Part shown: in pieces, positions 46,693 through 54,445 of the stretch | Numbering within the stretch: the stretch's first letter is position 1 | Layout: the number at the start of each line of letters is the position of its first letter | Assembly (NCBI RefSeq): GCF_000559025.1 | Contig: NZ_JAAN01000014.1 | Coordinates: 1 to 64,000 of the forward strand | Source: Luteimonas huabeiensis HB2 | GTDB taxonomy: Bacteria > Pseudomonadota > Gammaproteobacteria > Xanthomonadales > Xanthomonadaceae | Direction of reading: 5' to 3' | Length of the DNA: 64,000 bases | Program-made: the position numbers and the translations under genes | Notes under the pieces: generated by a model | What the model was told of the DNA's origin: nothing | The model's input: only the letters and a program-made list of their open reading frames with translations | Databases searched by the model: none

Positions 46693-48432
46693 TCATGGGG
46701 CGATCTTCGAGTCGATGCACTCGGAAAAGACGTCTAGGTCAGGGTCATAGACTGAAGACCGGACTTGCATGAGACCAAGTACGGAGTGAAACAGGTTGTC
46801 GTGGCTGAGCGAATTGCCCGCCTGACGCTTGACGCAGCGCACATCGATGCCAGCGTTGTCGCGCATTCCCGGAGAAAGCCACACCACCATCGGCACCTTA
46901 ATCTGGGTTTCCGGTGCGATCGCGTAGGGGAAGCCGTGCAGGTAAAGGTTTCCTTCACCTAGGGACTCGCCGTGGTCCGAGAGATAGATCATCGCGGTAT
47001 CGTGCGATCGATCCTGCGCAAGCATCCGGATGGTCCTTGCCAGAAAGTCATCGGTCTCCAGGATGGCGTTGTCGTAGGCGTTGACGATCTCTTCCCGGCT
47101 GCATTTTCCGAGGTCCGGGCTCCTGCAGTCCGGGACGAAACGCCGCCGCGATGGTGAATACCGCTTGAAGTAGCTGGGGCCGTGGTTCCCGAGCTGATGG
47201 AGCACGACGACGACATCGCCCGGATTGTCGTCGATGGCATCGTGCAGTCCCTGCAGCATCACGGCGTCGCGGCACGCCTGATCGTCGCAAAGCGGGTCGG
47301 CGCGCGGTTCACGGTATGACTCGAACGCCAACCCGGCGCATACGCCCTTGCACCCGGTCTGGTTGTCGCGCCAGAGTGTCCTGATGCCTGCGCGCTCCAG
47401 TACATGCAGCAGGGATTCGGATCCACGGATGAGCTGCTGGTCGTAGTTCCGCCTTCCGGTGGCCGAGAACATGCACGGAACCGAGACCTCGGTGTTCGAT
47501 CCGCAGGCCGTGACATCCGTGAAATTGATGACGTCCAGTGACGACAATTGCGGGGTCGTCTGCCGGCGGTAGCCGCTCAGTCCCCAGTTCTGGGCGCGGA
47601 CGGTTTCGCCGACGACGATCACCAGCAGGTGGGGCTTGGTTGACGGTCCGTGGCCCACCAGTCGCGCATCGGCCCCGACGACGCGGCGGGGTGCATCCGC
47701 CACGCGCGCGTCTTCCCCGAGAACCCGGGGGATCGAGACGAGATAGTTGCCTGGCGCGATCAGGTAGCGCAGGGATTTGTGGTTCCGCATCAGTGACGAC
47801 AGGTCGTCAAAACACGTCGCCAGCACCAGTCCGGTCAGCGCGATGACGGCGAGCAGGAACACCAGACGGCGAGCCAGACTGCGCTTCCACCCGTACGTCC
47901 TGATCCGCGTCCACCAGACGAGCGCCGAGGGCAGAACGCCCAGGGCGAGCACGGACAACGCCAGGCCCGGCGTCAGCAGCTCAAGGGCCTCCGCCGTATC
48001 GGTTCGCAGTACGTTCCGGATCATGCTGGGATCGAGATGGACCCCATAGCGATCCGCAAAGTAGGCGGCCGCCGCAGTCGCCATCAGAAGCAGCGTCAGC
48101 AGCGGTTTGACCGTCCAGCGGTTCAGTACGAGCCCGAGCAGGATCGCATGCAGGCCCGCGATCGCGAGACCGGCGCTGGCGAGCAGACGCCAGCTGCCGG
48201 GCTGATCCAGCACGCCCGTTTCCCTGACGCCCGACCAGAATGCCCCGTTTGCGGTGGCGACGAAGAACACGCTTGCGATGGCGATGAGGCCTTCCACGCT
48301 GATCGAGGGCCTGAGCCCCGCAAGCCGTCGATCAGCCGAGGAGTACAGGAGTCCCTGCGTCGCCGCTGAAAGCTCCGGCCTGCTCGGTCCGCGGCCTCCC
48401 TTTTGCGTTCTCCACAGTCGATGGCCGGTCAC
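46693..48432 (-). CDS. eptA: EptA/MCR-like phosphoethanolamine-lipid A transferase
   Basis: 579 residues from a GTG at 48432 (GTGA overlap with the upstream gene). Five N-terminal transmembrane helices (residues ~40-205) precede a periplasmic sulfatase-fold domain: LLVIVVGETVRAQNWGLSGY (metal Glu), CGSNTEVSVPCMFS (catalytic Thr), VVVLHQLGNHGPSYFKRY, MIYLSDHGESLGEGNLYLHG (Asp-His metal ligands). It transfers phosphoethanolamine from phosphatidylethanolamine to lipid A phosphates, lowering negative charge. An N-terminal ~40-residue extension (QKGGRGPSRPELSAATQG) is unusual, and an internal start is possible. Confidence 0.92.
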   Translation of the reverse strand: MTGHRLWRTQKGGRGPSRPELSAATQGLLYSSADRRLAGLRPSISVEGLIAIASVFFVATANGAFWSGVRETGVLDQPGSWRLLASAGLAIAGLHAILLGLVLNRWTVKPLLTLLLMATAAAAYFADRYGVHLDPSMIRNVLRTDTAEALELLTPGLALSVLALGVLPSALVWWTRIRTYGWKRSLARRLVFLLAVIALTGLVLATCFDDLSSLMRNHKSLRYLIAPGNYLVSIPRVLGEDARVADAPRRVVGADARLVGHGPSTKPHLLVIVVGETVRAQNWGLSGYRRQTTPQLSSLDVINFTDVTACGSNTEVSVPCMFSATGRRNYDQQLIRGSESLLHVLERAGIRTLWRDNQTGCKGVCAGLAFESYREPRADPLCDDQACRDAVMLQGLHDAIDDNPGDVVVVLHQLGNHGPSYFKRYSPSRRRFVPDCRSPDLGKCSREEIVNAYDNAILETDDFLARTIRMLAQDRSHDTAMIYLSDHGESLGEGNLYLHGFPYAIAPETQIKVPMVVWLSPGMRDNAGIDVRCVKRQAGNSLSHDNLFHSVLGLMQVRSSVYDPDLDVFSECIDSKIAP

Positions 48433-48767
48433 GGCAGAGCACCGTGATCCGGGCCGGAACCGTGTCCGCTGCGCGGGCGCAGATCCAGATAGAGACTGTA
48501 TGCCGCAGTGAAGGCCGGCAGCAGGTTCTGCAGCACGCCGACCGCATCCTGCTTGCTCGAAAACAGGAAATAGGCAAGGGCCATGAGGCTTCCGGCCAGG
48601 CTCATGTACCAGAACAGGCGGGGAATGACCGGCCTGCCGGCGCGCCGGCTCGCCAGGAACTGGACGACCCAGCGGGCACCGAACATCAGCGCGCCGGTCA
48701 CGCCGATGAGCTTCCAGGGTGTCAGGACGATCCCGGTCCAGGCGAGCCAAGCGATGGAGTCGTTCAT
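48429..48767 (-). CDS. Lipid A biosynthesis N-terminal-domain (LABN) membrane protein
   Basis: 112 residues, ATGA overlap at both ends. It matches only the N-terminal domain seen in some LpxB proteins: LTPWKLIGVTGALMFGARWV, VQFLASRRAGRPVIPRLFWY, MSLAGSLMALAYFLFSSKQD. Three or four helices are predicted. In neighbouring bacteria such small proteins stand beside ArnC/ArnT-like genes and may act like ArnE/F flippases or accessory subunits for undecaprenyl-linked sugars; this role is inferred. Confidence 0.85.
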   Translation of the reverse strand: MNDSIAWLAWTGIVLTPWKLIGVTGALMFGARWVVQFLASRRAGRPVIPRLFWYMSLAGSLMALAYFLFSSKQDAVGVLQNLLPAFTAAYSLYLDLRPRSGHGSGPDHGALP

Positions 48768-49495
48768 GGCCGGGTCTCCTGGACGGGTCGGCTGTGTGCG
48801 CGCACATGGCGTGCGACGAGCCACGACACGCCAAGCAGGTCCCGGATGCCCACGAGCGCCCGTCCGAAGTTGGTGTACTTGGACCTTCCGGCTCCCCGGG
48901 GACGGTGGTTCACCGGCACACTGACCGTGCGCCAGCCCGCCCGCTGCATGAGCGCGGGCAGGTAGCGGTGCATGTGGTTGAATGCGGGCAGCGAAAGGAA
49001 GGCTTCCCGCTCGAACAGCTTGATCCCGCAACCCGTATCCGGTGTGCCGTCGTGCAGGAAGCTGCGCCGGATGCGGTTGGCCAGCCGTGACGCAATCCGC
49101 TTGGCCGGCCCGTCGTTGCGCGTGACGCGCCAGCCGGCGATCAGCTTCACGTCCGACGGCGATTTCTCTAGGTGAGCGATCAGCTTAGGGATGTCGGCGG
49201 GATCATTCTGGCCGTCGCCGTCGAGTGTCGCGATCCATGAGCCGTATGCGTTCTGCACGCCGGTCAGCAGGGCGACGCTCTGTCCATAGCACGCTTCGTG
49301 CTGGATTAGTCGCAACTCGGGGATCTCGTTCTTCAGCGCCAGGACCACCTGCGCGGTGCCGTCGCTCGAACCGTCGTCGACGCAGACGATGTCGAATGCA
49401 ACGCGGCCATGCAGGTGCTGCGACACTTCGCGCACCAGCGACGCGATGTTGTCGCGTTCGTTGAGCACGGGGATGACGACGGAAAACAGATTCAT
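48764..49495 (-). CDS. Glycosyltransferase family 2, ArnC/polyprenyl-phosphate type
   Basis: 243 residues. GT-A motifs: FSVVIPVLNERDNIASLVRE, FDIVCVDDGSSDGTAQVV, ATLDGDGQNDPADIPKLIAH (DxD-like), TPDTGCGIKLFEREAFLSL, VPVNHRPRGAGRSKYTNFGR. No C-terminal transmembrane pair is seen, unlike ArnC, so it is like short dolichyl-phosphate mannose synthases. It probably puts a uronic acid from a UDP-sugar onto undecaprenyl phosphate for the ArnT-like enzyme. ATGA coupled to the LABN gene. Confidence 0.88.
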   Translation of the reverse strand: MNLFSVVIPVLNERDNIASLVREVSQHLHGRVAFDIVCVDDGSSDGTAQVVLALKNEIPELRLIQHEACYGQSVALLTGVQNAYGSWIATLDGDGQNDPADIPKLIAHLEKSPSDVKLIAGWRVTRNDGPAKRIASRLANRIRRSFLHDGTPDTGCGIKLFEREAFLSLPAFNHMHRYLPALMQRAGWRTVSVPVNHRPRGAGRSKYTNFGRALVGIRDLLGVSWLVARHVRAHSRPVQETRP

Positions 49496-49607
49496 GGGAG
49501 GGGTCTCGGTGTTGTGGGTGTAGTGGATCCGCCGTTATGAAGTCCCCTCTTCTCCCTCATCGGCGGGAGAGACGGAGCCGAGCAGCTTCGTTGCGACATC
49601 GCCATTT

Positions 49608-50780
49608 CTAGCGATCCACGCCGAACAGATCGCGGCTGTAGACTTTTTCGGCCACATCAGCCAGGTCTGCGTTCAAGCGGTTGCTGACGATCACTTCGCT
49701 GCGGCGCTTGAACTCGGCCAGATCACCGATCACTTCGGAGTTGAAGAACGCAGGCACGTGCAGCAACGGCTCGTGCACGACCACCTCCACGCCTCTGGCC
49801 TTGAGCCGCTTCATCACGCCTTGCACGCTGCTGGAGCGGAAGTTGTCGCTGCCAGCCTTCATCACCAGCCGGTGAATGCCGACCACGCGCGGCTTGCGGC
49901 GCAGGATGTCGTCGGCGATGAAATCCTTGCGCGTGGTGTTGGCATCGACGATGGCGCGGATCAGGTTTTGCGGCACATGGCAGTAGTTGGCCAGCAGTTG
50001 CCGGGTGTCCTTGGGCAGGCAGTAGCCGCCGTAGCCGAATGAGGGGTTGTTGTAGTGATCACCGATGCGCGGGTCCAGGCACACGCCGTCGATGATCTGG
50101 CGCGTGTCCAGCGCATTGATCGCGGCGTAGGTGTCCAGCTCGTTGAAGAAGGCCACGCGCATCGCGAGGAAGGTGTTGGCGAACAGCTTGATCGCCTCGG
50201 CTTCGGTGTTGCCAGTCAGCAGTACGGGGGCATCGCGATGCGTGCTGGCGGCCAGCAGCAGGTCGGCCAGTTCGCGTCCGCGTGCTGAGTGTTCGCCCAC
50301 CACGATGCGCGACGGTTGGAGGCTGTCATGCAGCGCCGAGCCTTCGCGCAGGAACTCGGGCGAGAACACGATGTTGTCCGTGCGCAGTTCGCGTTTGAGC
50401 GAATCGGTGAATCCGACCGGCACGGTGGATTTGATGACGATCAGCGCGTTTGGACACAGCGCCGTGACATCGTGCGCCACGGTTTTCACCGAGTCGGTGT
50501 CGAAGCGGTCGGTTTCCGGGTCGTAGTTGGTCGGCGTGGCGACGATCACGTAATCCACGCCCGCATATGCCTGGCGTGCATCGCTCGTGGCGCGCAGGCG
50601 CAGCGGGTGGTTGCGCAGGTGTGCTTCGATGCCGGGATCGGCAATCGGCGAGGTGCGATTGTTGATCGCCGCCACGCGTGCCGTGTCGATGTCCAGCACG
50701 GTCACGTCGTGATCGCGTGCCAGCATCACCGCGTTGGCCAGTCCGACGTAGCCGCCGCCTGCTATGGCGATGCGCTTCAT
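49608..50780 (-). CDS. ugd: UDP-glucose 6-dehydrogenase
   Basis: 390 residues, the short E. coli-like type. Rossmann start MKRIAIAGGGYVGLANAVML, IKSTVPVGFTDSLKREL, FSPEFLREGSALHDSL, the catalytic Cys in PSFGYGGYCLPKDTRQLLAN, and YGGYC/AIVDANTTRKDFI at the dimer site. It oxidises UDP-glucose to UDP-glucuronate with two NAD. Overlaps the upstream epimerase stop (ATGA), giving a two-step route from UDP-glucose to UDP-galacturonate. Confidence 0.94.
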   Translation of the reverse strand: MKRIAIAGGGYVGLANAVMLARDHDVTVLDIDTARVAAINNRTSPIADPGIEAHLRNHPLRLRATSDARQAYAGVDYVIVATPTNYDPETDRFDTDSVKTVAHDVTALCPNALIVIKSTVPVGFTDSLKRELRTDNIVFSPEFLREGSALHDSLQPSRIVVGEHSARGRELADLLLAASTHRDAPVLLTGNTEAEAIKLFANTFLAMRVAFFNELDTYAAINALDTRQIIDGVCLDPRIGDHYNNPSFGYGGYCLPKDTRQLLANYCHVPQNLIRAIVDANTTRKDFIADDILRRKPRVVGIHRLVMKAGSDNFRSSSVQGVMKRLKARGVEVVVHEPLLHVPAFFNSEVIGDLAEFKRRSEVIVSNRLNADLADVAEKVYSRDLFGVDR

Positions 50781-51769
50781 GCGGCGGCTCCCGTGCGATG
50801 CCCGTAGTAATCGCGGTGCCAGGCGACGAAGCGTTCCAGCCCCTCGGCAAGACTGGTGCGTGGCGCATAGCCCAGATCGCGTGCGGCCAGCGAAATATCG
50901 GCGCGCGTACTCAACACATCGCCCGGTTGCATCGGCAGCAGGATGCGTTTGGCGGATCGACCGAGCAGGCGTTCGAGATGGCTCACCATCGCGTCCAGCC
51001 GCTCGGGACGGTCATTGCCGAAGTTGTAGACGCGGTGCGGTGCGCCGCCTTCGGCGAAAACCGGCTCGCTTTCCAGCAGGCGCACGACGCCATCCACCAC
51101 GTCATCGACGAAGGTGAAGTCGCGCTCCATGTCGCCACCGTTGTAGAGGTCGATGGCCTCGCCGCGCAGGATGGCGTTGGTGAACTTGAAGTACGCCATG
51201 TCCGGGCGGCCCCACGGGCCGTAGACGGTGAACAGGCGCAGGCCGGTCATCGGAATCCGGTACAGGTGCGCGTAGGCGTGGCCGATCAGCTCGTTGGCCT
51301 TCTTGGTGGCGGCGTACAGCGACACCGGCGTGTCGGTGCGGTCCTCCAAGCAGAACGGCTGCTTGACGTTGGCGCCATAGACCGAGGACGAGGAGGCATA
51401 GACCAGATGCCGCACGCCGTGGCGGCGTGCGCCTTCGAGCACGGTCAGGAACCCGGTGAGGTTGCTGTCGATGTAGGTGAACGGCGCGTCGAGCGAATAA
51501 CGCACGCCGGCTTGTGCGCCCAGATGCAGGATCGCGTCGAAGCGGTGGGCATCGAACAGTGCGGCCATCGCTTCGCGGTCGGCCAAGTCGATACGTTGAA
51601 ACGTGAGGCCGGGCTGGCCTTCAAGCTGTGCTAAACGGTGGTGCTTGAGGGCCACCTCGTAGTAGGTGTTGAGATTGTCGATGCCGAGCACGCGATGCCC
51701 GTTCGCCAGCAGGCGGCGTGCGCTGTGGAACCCGATGAACCCGGCTGCGCCTGTCAGGAGGATGTTCAT
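50777..51769 (-). CDS. UDP-glucuronate 4-epimerase (SDR family)
   Basis: 330 residues. NAD-binding TGAAGFIGFHSARRLLANGH, GIDNLNTYYEVALK, HLGAQAGVRYSLDAP, catalytic VYASSSSVYG and SLYAATKKANELI (YxxxK), GLRLFTVYGPWGRPDMA, DMERDFTFVDDVV. These are the signatures of the GAE/CapI group that interconverts UDP-glucuronate and UDP-galacturonate. It is coupled by ATGA to ugd downstream and to an unknown 75-residue ORF upstream. Confidence 0.92.
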   Translation of the reverse strand: MNILLTGAAGFIGFHSARRLLANGHRVLGIDNLNTYYEVALKHHRLAQLEGQPGLTFQRIDLADREAMAALFDAHRFDAILHLGAQAGVRYSLDAPFTYIDSNLTGFLTVLEGARRHGVRHLVYASSSSVYGANVKQPFCLEDRTDTPVSLYAATKKANELIGHAYAHLYRIPMTGLRLFTVYGPWGRPDMAYFKFTNAILRGEAIDLYNGGDMERDFTFVDDVVDGVVRLLESEPVFAEGGAPHRVYNFGNDRPERLDAMVSHLERLLGRSAKRILLPMQPGDVLSTRADISLAARDLGYAPRTSLAEGLERFVAWHRDYYGHRTGAAA

Positions 51770-51993
51770 GCGATGCGGCCTTCGCTCGCATTCGATGTCC
51801 GATGCCTAGCCGGCAGGCACGTCGCAGCCGGAGAGCCAAGCGTTCTTGAGACCGGCAATAGGCAAACGATCTTGCGGGCCTCCTTGCGGGCCTCATTGCG
51901 CGCAGGGGGTACTACCGAGATCGAGTCCGGAGCCACCGATGATGTCGAGCTGGCCTGACAGGTGTCCGTATAGGGGAATGCAGCGTGCTTCAT
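51766..51993 (-). CDS. Unknown 75-residue ORF coupled at both ends
   Basis: Starts at the ATG at 51993, which overlaps the stop of the ArnT-like gene (ATGA), and its own stop overlaps the epimerase start (ATGA). The sequence begins MKHAAFPYTDTCQASSTSS and ends TSNASEGRIA; it has no hydrophobic segment or known motif and contains a short repeated Glu-Ala-Arg-Lys stretch made by a DNA repeat near 51875-51900. The double overlap argues for translation, if only to couple ribosomes through the gap; composition argues against a folded enzyme. Confidence 0.45.
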   Translation of the reverse strand: MKHAAFPYTDTCQASSTSSVAPDSISVVPPARNEARKEARKIVCLLPVSRTLGSPAATCLPARHRTSNASEGRIA

Positions 51994-53690
51994 GGCTGAC
52001 TCTCCATCCTGTCGGCGTCGCTCGCACGTCCGGGTAACAGCCACCACGTCCGCCGGTTGGCGACACCCAGCGCAACCAGCTCGCCGTCGCGAAATCCTTG
52101 CGGAATTGCCGAGCCCACGATGAGCAGCCACCTATCCTCTGGTGCCTGTGCCTGCCACGTGAGCGCGCTTTCGAGTTGATCTACCTCCGGCCGGTTGAAA
52201 CCGAACTCCGTGGTCGGCGATTGACTCATCAGTAGCTGCTGCTCGCGCCATCCCACTAGACCGAGTTGCGCATCCGGGCCGATTTGTCGCGCAACGGTTT
52301 CCATAAGTCCGCGAGACGAGCTTGAATCGTTGAGGACAACGGCGCCGCCGATGCCGAATGCGATCCATATTCCCGCCAGACCGACGAGGGTGCCGGCAAC
52401 GACCCGCTCGCTCATGGCGACGATGGCCCCGAACGCCGCCGGCAGCGCCATGGAGAGCACTAGCCAAGCTGCACCTTCCGAGCCTAGGGACATGCCGCGC
52501 GCCAGCAGGAGACGACTCTCAAAGCCCGGATCGGTGAACAGCATCGCAAGGCCCGCTACGAAGAGCGTAAGGGCCAGAACCACAATGAATCCGAGGAGCA
52601 GCAGGCGTGGCCCGTCGCGTCTCAGCAGCCCAGGAAGAAGCGGTGCGAACGCCAGGCATGCCAATGGCAGCGCCGGCAGGATGTACATGTCCCGCTTGCC
52701 CGACGGAATCGAGAAGAACAGGACGATCAGCAACCAACCTCCCAGCAGGAGCAGGTAGCGTGGATCGCCCCGGAAGATGCGTCGTTTCCAGGGCGCAAGC
52801 GCCCAAGGCACCGCCAGCATCAGCGGCAACCACGCACTCACCATCACGCCCGCGAAGTACAAGGGCGGTTTGATGTGCGTCCAGGACTCCGCATAGCGTT
52901 CGACGGTTTGCCTGAACAGGATGTCCCGGGCATAGGCCAGGTGTTCGGCGGAAGGTGCCAGCCGGACTGCTGCCAGCATGGGGCCCAGCCACAGTGAGAT
53001 GGCCGCCAGTAGCGCGATCGGCCCCAGCCAGAACTTCCAGTCGCGCCACCAGGCGCTCGATATGCTGCGTTGCCACCATGTAGCGGCGATCGCTGGAATC
53101 AGCACCAGCAGCGCGATGATGCCGACGCCCTTGGTGATGACGCCTAGCCCCGCGGCGAACCACCCCAGCGTCCACATCTTCCAGTCGGGTCCCTGGAGGA
53201 TGTGCCGCAGCAGGCCATAGTGCGCAAGCGTGACCCAGGCCACCAGCAGGGGATCGATCTGCGCGCGCTTCATCTGCAGGGTGAACTGCAGGGTGAAGAG
53301 CAACGCCCAGCCGGCATACAGCCCGATCTGCCGGTTCCACAGGCGGCGGCCGAGATCGTAGGTCAGCGCGATGGTCAGCAGGCCGGCCAGCAGCGACGGC
53401 AACAGGAAAGAAACCCGCAGGTTCCCCGTGGCCCAGTACAACGCCGCCTGCATCCACATGAACAGCGGTGGCTTGTCCGAGTAGAGTTCAAGTCCCCGAT
53501 GTGGGAACAACCAGTCGCCGCTTTCCACCATCTGTTTGGCCACGAGCGCAAAGCGAGGCTCGTCGGCAGGCCAGGGGTCTCGTAGTCCTAGTCCGGCACC
53601 GAGCACCGCGAGGGCGGTGAGCAGCAGGATGCCAATGCCTGGCGAACGGAACTGATTGAAGTTCAGGCGAAGAGATGCGGCTGCCGTCAT
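51990..53690 (-). CDS. ArnT-like lipid A glycosyltransferase (GT39/GT83 family)
   Basis: 566 residues with about 12 transmembrane helices. The acidic motif in the first periplasmic loop is LRDPWPADEPRFALVAKQM (Asp-Glu pair), followed by HRGLELYSDKPPLFMWMQ and FFSIPSGKRDMYILPALPLA, both typical of ArnT/RgtA enzymes. The family moves a sugar from undecaprenyl phosphate to lipid A on the periplasmic face. Given ugd and the epimerase but no arnA/arnB, the sugar is likely a uronic acid (glucuronate or galacturonate) rather than aminoarabinose. First gene of the coupled operon. Confidence 0.88.
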   Translation of the reverse strand: MTAAASLRLNFNQFRSPGIGILLLTALAVLGAGLGLRDPWPADEPRFALVAKQMVESGDWLFPHRGLELYSDKPPLFMWMQAALYWATGNLRVSFLLPSLLAGLLTIALTYDLGRRLWNRQIGLYAGWALLFTLQFTLQMKRAQIDPLLVAWVTLAHYGLLRHILQGPDWKMWTLGWFAAGLGVITKGVGIIALLVLIPAIAATWWQRSISSAWWRDWKFWLGPIALLAAISLWLGPMLAAVRLAPSAEHLAYARDILFRQTVERYAESWTHIKPPLYFAGVMVSAWLPLMLAVPWALAPWKRRIFRGDPRYLLLLGGWLLIVLFFSIPSGKRDMYILPALPLACLAFAPLLPGLLRRDGPRLLLLGFIVVLALTLFVAGLAMLFTDPGFESRLLLARGMSLGSEGAAWLVLSMALPAAFGAIVAMSERVVAGTLVGLAGIWIAFGIGGAVVLNDSSSSRGLMETVARQIGPDAQLGLVGWREQQLLMSQSPTTEFGFNRPEVDQLESALTWQAQAPEDRWLLIVGSAIPQGFRDGELVALGVANRRTWWLLPGRASDADRMESQP

Positions 53691-53852
53691 CGCACGCTCC
53701 CGCTTCCACCGGCTTCACGCCGGCAGGCAGGACGCGCGACAACGCAGCCACCGGTCGCCAGAGGCGACCAGCCGGTACGGTCGTACATGGGGATACCCGT
53801 GAGTCTGTCTAGATGGCAGTCAACGCGGCAGAACGCCGCGAAATACTTGCGT

Positions 53853-54169
53853 TCAGACTCTGGGTGGACGCATGATCCCATCGGGTAGAAGAGACTTCGG
53901 AGAAGGCTTCTCGGGAGTGACGAGAAGGATCTTGTCAATCGTTGCCGAGGAGAGTGGGGCAAATGGCGTGTGTCCCACCGTGTGGTGACAGTGCCCATGC
54001 GCACAATCTTCCGCATGATCTCCAGGGGCGGAATCAGGATCAGTAACGTGCGACTGCACCGTGTCCGGTTCGACCATGCAAGCAGTGCGTCAATCGCCGG
54101 CACGACCACGATGATTGCCAAAAGCAACATCATGACCAACCTTCGGCTCTGGACAAGGAACTCTGACAT
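53853..54169 (-). pseudogene. Frameshifted second czcI-like gene
   Basis: The first frame gives MSEFLVQSRRLVMMLLLAII plus VVVPAIDALLA (export segment); one frame over the text continues MVEPDTVQSHVTDPDSAPGD, HAEDCAHGHCHH and ends PDGIMRPPRV. Order and motifs (CAHGHCHH, RPPR end) match the intact gene at 46056-46421. A single-base loss near 54077 explains the break. It is not followed by czc genes; the ArnT-like operon follows instead. Confidence 0.72.
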
Positions 54170-54445
54170 GCAAAGGATTCAAGACGATCTATGAGCCCGG
54201 CGATTCAAGACAAGCAACTGACTCTCCACCGCCAGATATTGCGCCCGGGAGAGGGCATCACTTTGCCGGGGGTCCCGGCCTAGCGTCAAGACTCATGTAG
54301 AAGAATTCGGTCGAGTTGGGCATCTCCGCCCGGCATCTGCAAAACAGTTGTTAAGTTCTGGTTTGGGCATCGTTAGGACGGTTGTCGTGGGCTGGCATGG
54401 TTCGCTTCAATCTTCGACCAGATGCAATAGCGGCCGCCCGACTCG
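54170..54445. other. 276-base spacer between czcI-like relic and traI
   Basis: No gene supported. It is AT-richer than surroundings in part and presumably contains the promoter side of the relic and the 3' region of traI. No clear terminator hairpin recognised. Confidence 0.4.
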
